In this document: one piece after another, positions 51,671 to 61,383 of the stretch
How positions within the stretch are numbered: the first letter of the stretch is position 1
Layout: each line of letters begins with the position of its first letter
NCBI RefSeq assembly: GCF_017877135.1
Contig: NZ_JAGIPH010000004.1
Location: 124,001 to 188,000, forward strand
Source: Neorhizobium galegae
GTDB lineage: Bacteria > Pseudomonadota > Alphaproteobacteria > Rhizobiales > Rhizobiaceae
Length of the DNA stretch: 64,000 nt
Direction of reading: 5' to 3'
Translations under genes and position numbers: made by a program
Notes under the pieces: generated by a model
Told to the model about the DNA's origin: nothing
Seen by the model: only the letters and a program-made list of their open reading frames with translations
Database searches by the model: none

Positions 51671-52423
51671 ATGACGGACATCAACGACGCGGCCGGGACG
51701 ACAAAGCTTACCGACCAGCTTTCACAGGCCATGCGCGACGGGCAGACCATCGGTACGGAGGGCCTTGTTGTGCCGGATGTCTCCGGCGCCTATGCCATCC
51801 AGGCCGACATCCTGAACCGGCTCGGGGCAGGTGCGCCGAAGGGTTACAAGTTTTCGCTGCGCGATGGCGGCCTCTACGGTGCGCCCCTCATCTTTGTCAG
51901 CACCGTTCCGGAATCACCGTTCTGCGCCGGCATCAAGGTGGAAATCGAACTGGCGCTGACGCTTGGCCGTGACCTGCCGCCGCGCTCTCACCCTTACAGC
52001 CGGCAGGATATCGTCGATGCCATCGAAAGCGTCGCAATCGGGGTCGAACTCGTGCGCAGCCGCTATACGCAAGGCCCCGGCAGTTCGCTGCCGCTCCTCC
52101 TGTCGGACATGATGAGCAATGTCGGGTATATCGTCGGGCCGGCACTCGACCGGGCGCTTCTGGCGGAAGGGGCAGATCTCGGCACCCTTGTTCTGACCAA
52201 TGGCGAGACGGTTCTCTTTGACGGAGCCCCCCGGCACCCGGACGGCGATCCTCTGGCGGCCGTCATCGCGGCCGCCAATGGCGGCTTGCCGATGGGCGGC
52301 CATCTGACGAAGGGCGCTGTGGTGACCACCGGCACGCTCTGCGGCGCACCCGCTATCCCCGCGGCGTCCGATTTCACGGCAAGCCTTGGCGGTCAATCGA
52401 TCACGGTCACGCTGACGGCGTGA
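51671..52423 (+). CDS. 2-keto-4-pentenoate hydratase-like protein (FAH superfamily)
   Basis: A 250-residue protein of the 2-oxopent-4-enoate hydratase/4-oxalocrotonate decarboxylase group. It has the family pattern PKGYKFSLR near residue 57, the acidic metal-binding GIKVEIELALTLGRDL, VELVRSRY, and the C-terminal HLTKGAVVTTGTLCG. Usual members hydrate 2-hydroxypenta-2,4-dienoate in aromatic meta-cleavage pathways, but no such pathway gene is nearby. The real substrate is open. It stands alone between two terminator-like elements. Confidence 0.78.
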   Translation: MTDINDAAGTTKLTDQLSQAMRDGQTIGTEGLVVPDVSGAYAIQADILNRLGAGAPKGYKFSLRDGGLYGAPLIFVSTVPESPFCAGIKVEIELALTLGRDLPPRSHPYSRQDIVDAIESVAIGVELVRSRYTQGPGSSLPLLLSDMMSNVGYIVGPALDRALLAEGADLGTLVLTNGETVLFDGAPRHPDGDPLAAVIAAANGGLPMGGHLTKGAVVTTGTLCGAPAIPAASDFTASLGGQSITVTLTA

Positions 52424-52436
52424 CGGCACTGAAGAC

Positions 52437-52475
52437 GGCAGAAGGCACCCGCAGGGTTTGCGGGTGCCTTCTGCC
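52437..52475. terminator. Strong 17-bp hairpin between convergent genes
   Basis: A perfect 17-bp inverted repeat, GGCAGAAGGCACCCGCA with TGCGGGTGCCTTCTGCC, and a five-base loop. It lies between the hydratase-like gene and the convergent parA gene. No T-run follows on either strand, but the position indicates a shared bidirectional transcription end. Confidence 0.7.
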
Positions 52476-52514
52476 GGAAGTCGGGGCGGTGGATCGGGCT
52501 GCCGATAGCGGTTG

Positions 52515-53258
52515 TCAGGCCGCCTTGCGCTGGCGGGTTGCCGTGGTCTTCGGCGCCTTCTCGGCCTTCGGTTTGCTCGTCTTCGGCTTGGCAGCCTTCA
52601 GCGGCACAAGGCTCATGACTTCCTCGGCAAACTGGCGGGCATTGTCACGCGCCTTGTCGAGATTGCTGACCCGTTCCGCTTCCATCGTATGCAGCGTGCC
52701 GCCGGTGACGAACATGTCGCGATAGGCAGCCCGTTCGATGAGGGCCGTTTCCAGCATATGCACCTGCTTTTCGGCCAGGATGGCCTTCACGGCGGTCAGC
52801 GCGCGGGTGGTGATGATGGAATTGATGCGCGTCAGCACCACCGAATGGGGAATGCGGATATCGCACTGGATCGCCAGCTGCTGAAGGATCTCCAGCACCT
52901 GCGCGCCGCCCACGGCATCCATGGCGCAGCCCTGTACCGGGATCATCACCCGGTCCGACAGGCCGATCGCCTTGGCCAGAAGCGGGGACATGCCGCCGGC
53001 AACATCGACGATGACATAGTCCATCTTCTTCGACAGGGCCTTCACGTCCTCTTCGATCGTCCCCTCGGTTATATGGGAAACGACGGTGAATTTTGCAGAA
53101 GCGGCGTCGAGGCCCTGCCAGCGGGTGATCCACTGTTGCGGATCGGTATCGAGAATGGCAACGCGGTGTCCGCGTTCGGCGAGTTCTGCGGCAAGAATGA
53201 GAGCGACGGTCGTCTTGCCGGCGCCTCCTTTGGTATTTGCAAATGTGATTGTAGCCAT
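52515..53258 (-). CDS. Orphan ParA-family ATPase with basic C-terminal tail
   Basis: A 247-residue ParA/MinD-type P-loop ATPase similar in layout to Agrobacterium VirC1. The deviant Walker A KGGAGKTT is at 10-17, Walker A' ILDTDPQQW follows, and Walker B DYVIVDVAGG is near 110-119. The last 35 residues are lysine-, alanine- and proline-rich (KTSKPKAEKAPKTTATRQRK), suited to non-specific DNA binding. No parB, no origin and no conjugation gene is nearby, so plasmid partition is unlikely. Positioning of a cellular cargo or of DNA is an inference only. Confidence 0.85.
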   Translation of the reverse strand: MATITFANTKGGAGKTTVALILAAELAERGHRVAILDTDPQQWITRWQGLDAASAKFTVVSHITEGTIEEDVKALSKKMDYVIVDVAGGMSPLLAKAIGLSDRVMIPVQGCAMDAVGGAQVLEILQQLAIQCDIRIPHSVVLTRINSIITTRALTAVKAILAEKQVHMLETALIERAAYRDMFVTGGTLHTMEAERVSNLDKARDNARQFAEEVMSLVPLKAAKPKTSKPKAEKAPKTTATRQRKAA

Positions 53259-53365
53259 GGCTAACCTTCAAGCAAAAATGGGGTGGTTCATCCTCGTGCG
53301 GTGGCGCGCTCGTCTGGCTTTTTCTGGTGATGGGCTTTCGCAGAGATGACGTGTCATATTCCCGG

Positions 53366-53423
53366 ATGAAGCTTGCGTGACGCTGGTGGAGAGCGCCAGG
53401 AACCCCGCATTTGCGGGCTTTTT
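53366..53423 (+). ncRNA. Candidate small RNA ending in an intrinsic terminator
   Basis: On the plus strand a hairpin CTGGTG/CGCCAG (53383-53399, one wobble pair, five-base loop) is followed four bases later by CCCGC/GCGGG with a four-base loop and CTTTTT (53404-53423). The flanking genes diverge, so this terminator cannot end either of them. A separate plus-strand transcript, or a prematurely ended treZ leader, is the simplest reading. The 5' end is a guess based on CATATT at 53356-53361 as a -10 box; the true start may be further upstream. Confidence 0.35.
53404..53423 (+). terminator. Intrinsic terminator upstream of treZ
   Basis: Stem CCCGC/GCGGG with loop ATTT, followed by CTTTTT. It is oriented on the plus strand 158 bases before treZ and in the divergent space with parA, so it ends a transcript other than the two neighbouring genes. 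Confidence 0.6.
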
Positions 53424-53581
53424 GACGCAATTTTTCGCGCTATGTCCCTGCGCCTCCATCCGCTGACTGACTATGTCTTTGACTGGGTTCGGTTTATTCG
53501 TCTGCTTGAGCGCAGGCCGCGCGAAACCTTTCCCGCTTTGACGAGTTGAACAGTCGACCCCTCCTGCAAAAGGTTTCCTAC

Positions 53582-55346
<1,765 letters not shown>

Positions 55347-55354
<8 letters not shown>

Positions 55355-57257
55355 CCCGACCACTCTTGCGTCCAGCCCCTCGACCCCATCCGTCACGCAG
55401 GGACATACAGCCACCCTGGACGAACTGGCGCGCCAGCACGGCATCGAGTTCACCCGCCCCGACCCGGATGGACGGGAGGTCGCGATTTCCCGCGACACGA
55501 AGCGGAAAATACTTTCGGCGCTCAATGTGACAGTCGGGGACGCGGCCTTGATGGAGGCCGCGCCCGTCTGCTTCCTGCCGGATGTCCTGTCTGAGGATCG
55601 TCTCTGGGGCCTCAGCCTGCAGCTTTATGAGCTTCGGTCTGATCGCAACTGGGGTATCGGTGATTTTGCCGATCTGCGCGCCATCTGCGGTCTTGCCGGC
55701 CGGGTGGGTGCTGATTTCATCGGGCTCAACCCGTTGCATGCACCCTTCATGGCAGATCCGGCCCGGTGCAGCCCCTATGAGCCGTCCAGCCGCCAATGGC
55801 TGAATCCGCTTTACATCGCTGTCGATCAGGTGCCGGGTTTTGCGCCGCGGTCCGATCTGGACAAGGCTTTGCAAAAGCTCCGGCAGGCAAAGCTTGTCGA
55901 TTATCCGGCGGTGGCCACGGCCAAACTGCGGGAACTGCGGCGTCTGTGGCAGGCATGGCGGAAGGCGAACCTGTCATCCGGGGCTTATGGGGCATCGGCC
56001 TTTGAAAGCTTTCTGGAACAATCCGGCGAAAGCCTGCGCCGCCACGCGCTGTTTGAGGTGATCTCTGCCGATATGGTCTCGCGTGGTCTGCCGGCCGGCT
56101 GGCGGAACTGGCCAAGTGACATGCAGGCACCGGACAGCCCGGCTGTGGTGACCTTTGCCCAGTCCAGACTGGATGAGATCGAATTTCACATGTGGCTGCA
56201 ATGGGTGGCGCATGTGCAGCTTTCCGATGTGGTGGGGGCGGCCGAACAGGCGGGCCTGCGCATCGGGCTTTATCTGGATCTTGCCGTCGGCGAGGCGCTG
56301 GATGGATCCGCCACCTGGAGCGAGCCGGGCATCTATGTGTCTTCCGCCAGCATCGGCGGCCCGCCCGACCCCTGGGCGGTGGACGGGCAGGACTGGCGGC
56401 TTGCCGCCTTTCTCCCGTCGAAAATTGCCGAGGGCGATCCGTCGCCCTATCGGCGCATGTTGGACGTGGCCATGCGCTATGCGGGCGCCGTGCGCATCGA
56501 TCACGCGGCAGCGCTTGCGCGGCTGTTTCTCGTGCCCTTTGATGGCACACCGGCTGACGGCGCCTATGTCGCCTATCCGAAGGAGGATATGCTGCAGGTT
56601 CTGGCCGAGGCCTCGCACGATCATCATTGCCTGGTCATCGGCGAGGATCTCGGCAACCTGCCGGAGGGGCTGCGGGAGGATCTGGCACGCGCCTCGCTGC
56701 TCTCCTACCGCATCTTCTCCTATGAGTTGAACGAAGAGGGTTTTGTTGCGCCGGCCGATTATCCGGCTCTGTCGCTCGCCTGCGTTTCCACCCAAGACCA
56801 CCAGACGCTGGGCGGCTGGTGGTCCGGTGCCGACATCAAGGCCCGGGCCGAGCATGGCCTCGTGCCGCAGAAAACAGCCAAGGCCGATCTCACCGCCCGC
56901 GCGAAGGAAAAATCCGACCTGGTGCGGGCGCTGGCTTTGGAAGGTCTTCCCGTGCCGGATGCGGCTGCTGCCGTGTTGAAGGGAAAAGACCTCGATCAAC
57001 TGGTCCTGTCGCTGCACCGTTTTCTGGCTCGCACGCCGTCCATGCTTCTTGCCGTTCGGCTGGCGGATCTCACCAAGGAAGCGCAGCCGACCAATATCCC
57101 GGGCACCAGCGACAGCCATCCCAACTGGCGCCCCAAGCTGTCGGTGCCGATAGAGGCGCTGGAGGATCTCGACCTTCTGTCCTCGGTCGCAGGTGCATTG
57201 CGGGAGGAACGGCAGAAGACAATGCCGGGCGATCGGCGCCCGGGCGATCAGCGCTGA
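55347..57257 (+). CDS. malQ: 4-alpha-glucanotransferase (MalQ, GH77)
   Basis: A 636-residue disproportionating enzyme that transfers glucan chains between maltodextrins. GH77 motifs are visible: LWGLSLQLYELRSDRNWGIGDFADL near residue 87, the nucleophile VRIDHAAAL near 382, GEDLGNLP near 432 and the transition-state Asp in STQDHQTLGGWW near 483. The C-terminal PTNIPGTSDSHPNWRPKL is also typical. It is translationally coupled to treZ by an eight-base overlap, so glycogen or maltodextrin turnover and trehalose synthesis are linked. It converges with cysG nine bases later. Confidence 0.92.
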
Positions 57258-57266
57258 TAACAGGCG

Positions 57267-58772
57267 TCAGACGGCCTGCTGCGCCTTTTCGTGCCCGTCT
57301 TCTACCGCAAGGCCGGACCCTGAATTTGCCTTGATGAAGGCGTCCCCGATGCCGATCAGCACCGGGTTTTCGTAGCCGATCTCTGCCATGGCAGAGGGCA
57401 TGTCGATGAGCTTTCCAACCCAGCGGCGCTCATCCTCGCGAGCAATGGCGCTGACAATGACGGAAGGGGTCGTTGCCGCCATGCCGTTTGCGCAGAGCTT
57501 GGCAGCGATGGCGGCGGCTGTGCGTCCACCCATGTAAAAGACGGTGGTGACGGTCGGATCGGCAAGTTTTGACCAGTCGAGATCCGCCGGAAGCTCGCCC
57601 TTGCGCGAATGCCCGGTGACGAACCGCACCGACTGGGCGTGATCGCGATGGGTGAGCGATACGCCAAGCCGGGCCGCCATGGCGGTGGCAGAGGTGACGC
57701 CGGGCACGATCTCGACCGGAATGCCTTCTTTTTCCAGGCTCTCGATTTCCTCGCCGGCCCGACCGAAAATCATCGGGTCACCGGATTTCAGCCGCACCAC
57801 GCGCTTGCCGCTCTTGGCAAGAGCAATCATCGTGGCGTTGATATCTTCCTGCTTGCAGCTTTCGCGGCCGCCGCGCTTGCCAACCAGCATGCGCTTGGCT
57901 TCACGCCGGGCAAGCTCCAGCACGTCGCCGGAAACAAGATCATCGAACAAGATCACGTCGGCAGCCTGCAGGGCGCGCACGGCTTTCAGCGTCAGAAGTT
58001 CGGCATCGCCGGGGCCGGCGCCGACCAGCGTCACGCGGCCCACCGCCTGTTCGCCGGTTCCATGGGCGATGCGTCCGGCGTCGGTCACCAGCGCGGCAGC
58101 CGTTGTCTCGCTCGGCGCTTCGCGAAACACCCGGTCGACGAACCCTTCCCAGAAGCTGCGGCGCTCCGTGCCTGGCTTCAGCTTTTCGTTGATCGCCTCG
58201 CGAATGCTCTGGGCGATTTCGGCCCAGGCTTTGAGCGCCGGCGGCAGAAGCGTTTCAATGCGTCGGCGGATCGCTTGCGCCAGGATGGGCGCGGCCCCAT
58301 CGGTCGAAATGGCAATGACCACCGGCGAGCGGTTGACGATGGAGCCGAACTGGAATTCGCAAAAGGCCGGCTTGTCGATGACATTGACCGGCACGCCCGC
58401 AGCCTTTGCCGCGCAGTAGAACGCCTTGGCTTCCTCGTCCGTCTCGCAGTCGCCCAGCGCCAGAGCCGCGTTCTCGAAGATATGGATGTGCCAGGGGTGA
58501 TCGTGATGCACCATCAAGGGCGTCTCGCGGCGCGCCTGCTCGTCGATCATGCCTGAAAATGTGTCGGAGAGTTCGTGCCGGGGACAGAAAACATGCACGG
58601 TCGCACCGCAGGCCACCAGCAGCTCGGCTTTCCACGCCGCGCCATCGGAACCGCCGGCCAGCACGACACGCTTGTCGGCCAGATTGAAGAACACCGGAAG
58701 CTTCGCCAGCGGCTCCATGCGGGCGGGCGTTCCCCGGCGGCTGTCGTTCTTCAGCGGCTGCATGACCTGCAT
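57267..58772 (-). CDS. cysG: Siroheme synthase (CysG, fused dehydrogenase/ferrochelatase and methyltransferase)
   Basis: A 501-residue fusion. Residues 20 to about 220 form the CysG-N precorrin-2 dehydrogenase/sirohydrochlorin ferrochelatase part. Its nucleotide loop reads VVLAGGSDGAAWKAELL instead of the usual GGG-x-VA pattern. Residues about 235-480 form the SAM-dependent uroporphyrinogen III methyltransferase, with VGAGPGDAELLTLKAVRAL, LKSGDPMIFGRAGEE and VPGVTSATAMAA. Siroheme is the cofactor of sulphite and nitrite reductases, yet no cysI or cysH is adjacent. The ATG at 58772 has GGGAG seven bases upstream; GTG at 58775 is possible. Confidence 0.92.
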   Translation of the reverse strand: MQVMQPLKNDSRRGTPARMEPLAKLPVFFNLADKRVVLAGGSDGAAWKAELLVACGATVHVFCPRHELSDTFSGMIDEQARRETPLMVHHDHPWHIHIFENAALALGDCETDEEAKAFYCAAKAAGVPVNVIDKPAFCEFQFGSIVNRSPVVIAISTDGAAPILAQAIRRRIETLLPPALKAWAEIAQSIREAINEKLKPGTERRSFWEGFVDRVFREAPSETTAAALVTDAGRIAHGTGEQAVGRVTLVGAGPGDAELLTLKAVRALQAADVILFDDLVSGDVLELARREAKRMLVGKRGGRESCKQEDINATMIALAKSGKRVVRLKSGDPMIFGRAGEEIESLEKEGIPVEIVPGVTSATAMAARLGVSLTHRDHAQSVRFVTGHSRKGELPADLDWSKLADPTVTTVFYMGGRTAAAIAAKLCANGMAATTPSVIVSAIAREDERRWVGKLIDMPSAMAEIGYENPVLIGIGDAFIKANSGSGLAVEDGHEKAQQAV

Positions 58773-59004
58773 CACCGTTCTCCCGGTCTCTCTTGGTCGT
58801 CCCGCTCACGCTTGGCGGCAGGCATGTGACAAAACATGCATGTTCCGTGCCACTTACTAAGGTTCAGACGCAAGGAATAATCCTTCGAAAAACGGCGGGG
58901 ACAGGAAAAATGCGGCTTATTCTCCTGTCATGCCGCATCGGCTGAAGCAATTGAAGCAAGCGCAGCAGAAACTCCTCGACAAGAGGCATGGGATCGACGT
59001 ATTC

Positions 59005-59020
59005 GCTTAAACGATTAAGC
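59005..59020. promoter_or_regulatory. LacI-type operator upstream of the lacI-family gene
   Basis: GCTTAAACGATTAAGC is symmetric around a central CG, with 14 of 16 positions matching the inverted repeat. LacI/GalR-family operators have this size and a central CG. It lies four bases before the start codon of the lacI-family gene, so binding would repress that gene's own expression. Confidence 0.65.
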
Positions 59021-59024
59021 AACG

Positions 59025-60110
59025 ATGGCATTGCCGATGCGCAGCGAAAAACCGAAACTGGCCGTGATTGCCGAAACGCTCGGCGTCTCGGTTGCCACCG
59101 TGTCCAATGCCCTGTCGGGCAAGGGGCGCGTTTCGCCGGATTTGGCCGAGCGCATCCGGGAGACGGCGCGGGCGCTTGCCTATGTGCCGAGCATGGCGGG
59201 CAGGGCACTGCGCACGGGCAGAAGCGGCGTTCTCGGGCTCGTTCTGCCCGATATCTCCAATCCCTTGTTCCCGCAGATTGCCCAGGCCATCGAGCAGGCA
59301 GCCTCCACGGCCGGCTACGGCGTGCTGATCGGTGACTCGCGCGGCCATACGGGCGTCCAGACCGAGACGATCGAGCGGCTGATCGACCGGGGCGTTGACG
59401 GAATGGTGGTGATCCCGCGCCGGGGCACGCGCATTTCCGATATCGGCTGCCCGGTTGCTGTCATCGATACGCCCTCCACGCCCGGCAATACCGTTTCGTC
59501 CGATCACTGGGATGGCGGGCGCCAGATGGGTGCGCATCTGCGCGCGCTTGGGCATCGCAAGGTGCTGATCCTTGCCGGCAGTCCCTTGTCGACTGTCCAG
59601 AACGACCGGGTCGGCGGGCTGAAGGCAGGGCTTGGGCCGGGCGCCGACGTCGAGGTCGTCTGGCTGGAAACGCTTGCGTCACCCAATGCGCCCGACCTAG
59701 CACCCGATCGTGCGCCCGAGCATTCGCTCAATCTCGCCGCGCGGGTAGAGCAGGGGGTCACCGCCTTTGCGGCGCTGTCGGACCTGACCGCCGTTCGCGC
59801 CTTGACCGAATTGCAGGGCGCGGGCATTGCCGTGCCAGAGGCTGCAAGCGTTGCCGGGTTTGATGATCTGATCTGGTCCTCCGTCGTGACGCCGTCGCTG
59901 ACCACGCTGCGCATGGACATGGCCGAGATCGCCCGGCTGGCTGTTTCGGCTCTCACCGCCGTCATTGAAGGGCTGCCGCGCGCCCGGGTGGCGGCCTCCG
60001 GCACGGTGACGGCCGAGCGCTCCAGCGTGCCGATGATGCTGGTTGTGCGCCAGTCGACCGGCCCCTGTCGCACCATTGTGCCCAAGGCCGTGGAAGGGAT
60101 CGTTCGATGA
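59025..60110 (+). CDS. LacI-family transcriptional regulator, probable regulator of the nucleoside genes
   Basis: A 361-residue LacI/GalR-family regulator. The helix-turn-helix KLAVIAETLGVSVATVSNAL is at about residues 11-30, followed by the hinge helix SMAGRALRTGRSGVLGLV and a periplasmic-binding-protein-like core ending with the usual VAGFDDLIWSSVVTPSLTTLRMD. The ATG at 59025 lies directly behind the palindromic operator; a second ATG at 59037 is the alternative start. Nucleoside hydrolase and adenine deaminase follow on the same strand after 337 bases, so a purine-related effector is likely but unproven. Confidence 0.87.
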   Translation: MALPMRSEKPKLAVIAETLGVSVATVSNALSGKGRVSPDLAERIRETARALAYVPSMAGRALRTGRSGVLGLVLPDISNPLFPQIAQAIEQAASTAGYGVLIGDSRGHTGVQTETIERLIDRGVDGMVVIPRRGTRISDIGCPVAVIDTPSTPGNTVSSDHWDGGRQMGAHLRALGHRKVLILAGSPLSTVQNDRVGGLKAGLGPGADVEVVWLETLASPNAPDLAPDRAPEHSLNLAARVEQGVTAFAALSDLTAVRALTELQGAGIAVPEAASVAGFDDLIWSSVVTPSLTTLRMDMAEIARLAVSALTAVIEGLPRARVAASGTVTAERSSVPMMLVVRQSTGPCRTIVPKAVEGIVR

Positions 60111-60447
60111 CGATGGTCGCGTCCTCCATGGCGGGCAGGCCTGCCCGTCGCAACATTCGTAACCCGGATGTTGCAAAGCTGTGCGACAGCCCCATTTCCG
60201 CCTTGCTTCGAGCGTTTGGTGGAGCCGATGGGCGGGCACCGAAGGCAGGTGCTCACCCGGAAGCCCCAGACAGGAAATTAGAGATGACCGGCCATGTTCC
60301 GATAGCGGCGGAGCAGGTCCGTCAGCCGCGCGTGATGTGCCTGGTCTCAGGTCCTTTCCAGGTCGTTGCGCGCGGCGAATTTTCAAATCGGATCTTTTAC
60401 AGTCACAGCTGCGCCCCGGACGGCCATGCTCTTTTGAGGAGGGCGTG
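60111..60447 (+). other. 337-base region between the lacI-family and nucleoside hydrolase genes
   Basis: An open frame from 60107 to 60448 overlaps the lacI stop, but its translation has no protein-like pattern and I do not call it. No second copy of the LacI-type operator is visible. The region may hold a promoter for the hydrolase-deaminase pair, possibly near the AT-richer stretch 60370-60405. Confidence 0.4.
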
Positions 60448-61383
60448 ATGGGCGTCTGGATCGATACCGACATGGGCTTTGATGATATCGCCGCCATTCT
60501 GGTGGCAAGCCGGGGCGGCGAGCCGGTCGATGGCGTGTCGCTGGTCTTCGGCAATGCGGGGCTTGCGCAGGTCGAACGCAATGCCTGCGGCGCAAGGTCT
60601 GCCTTTGGCTGGTCCTTCCCACTGTTTCGGGGGCGCTCTGCTCCCGTGCTCGGCCGTCTGGAGACGGCAGAAAGCATCCTCGGCGATCACGGAATGCCAA
60701 GTGCGGGCGAGCGCCTACCCGAGGCACCCGTGGTCCTGCACGCCGAGGATGCTTTTTCGGCGCTGTGCGGCTGGCTTTCGGGCAAGCACGCGGACGGATT
60801 GCCACGCCGCATCCTGGCGCTCGGGCCGCTCACCAATCTCGCAGCCCTTGCCCTTGCCCGCCCCGATCTGGCGGCACAGATCGATGAGATCGTCTGGATG
60901 GGCGGTGGCGTGACGACGGGCAATCACACCGCATCGGCAGAATTCAACGCCTTTGCCGATCCGGAAGCGCTGGCCATCGTTCTTGCCCATGGCGTTGCCT
61001 TGCGCATGGTCGATCTGGATCTTTGCCGCAAGGTTCTCGCCACGCCCGCCGATGTCGCACCCGTGCGCCGGGCCGGCGGGCGCAATGCGACCCTCATTGC
61101 CGATCTGCTTGCCGGCTTCATCGATATCGCCATCCAGCGCGGACGCCCCGCCATGTCGCTCTACGATGCCGTTGCAGCGGTCGCCTTCATCCGCGACGAC
61201 CTCGTCACCTTTTGCCGCGCACGGCTCGATGTGGAACTGTGCGGCACGCATACACGCGGCCGCACCGTCATCGAAACCCGTGACGGCCGCGCTCCGTTCA
61301 ACGCCGATTACGCCGTCGATATCGACGTGGACGCGGCACGACGGATCATACTCGACGTTCTTGAAAGTGAAGCATCCCGATGA
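60448..61383 (+). CDS. Nucleoside hydrolase (IunH family)
   Basis: A 311-residue inosine-uridine nucleoside N-ribohydrolase-type enzyme, which splits nucleosides to base and ribose. The calcium-binding N-terminal cluster reads WIDTDMGFDDIAAI (Asp6, Asp8, Asp12, Asp13); the usual proline after the second Asp is Met here. LALGPLTNLAALALARP and MGGGVTTGNHTASAEFNAFADPEA (with the Asn and Asp ligands) are classical. GAGGAGG lies upstream. It overlaps adenine deaminase by four bases, which suggests a purine substrate such as adenosine or inosine. Confidence 0.9.
   Translation: MGVWIDTDMGFDDIAAILVASRGGEPVDGVSLVFGNAGLAQVERNACGARSAFGWSFPLFRGRSAPVLGRLETAESILGDHGMPSAGERLPEAPVVLHAEDAFSALCGWLSGKHADGLPRRILALGPLTNLAALALARPDLAAQIDEIVWMGGGVTTGNHTASAEFNAFADPEALAIVLAHGVALRMVDLDLCRKVLATPADVAPVRRAGGRNATLIADLLAGFIDIAIQRGRPAMSLYDAVAAVAFIRDDLVTFCRARLDVELCGTHTRGRTVIETRDGRAPFNADYAVDIDVDAARRIILDVLESEASR

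Larger units (their letters stand above)
53259..53581. other. 323-base divergent region between parA and treZ
   Basis: No protein gene is visible. It contains a palindrome, ATGACGTGTCAT (53346-53357), a hairpin (53383-53399) and an intrinsic terminator on the plus strand (53404-53423). The latter two are listed as a possible small RNA. The rest must hold the promoters of parA (minus) and treZ (plus). Confidence 0.5.

Noticed and set aside
52515..53258. Replication origin or plasmid partition locus around the ParA gene
   Set aside because: No parB or repC follows and no iterons are visible; a repABC-type origin would have all three genes in a row.
60107..60448. A 113-residue plus-strand frame overlapping the lacI stop by ATGA
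   Set aside because: The four-base overlap looked like an operon junction, but there is no ribosome binding site at the right spacing and the sequence has no secondary-structure or family pattern.
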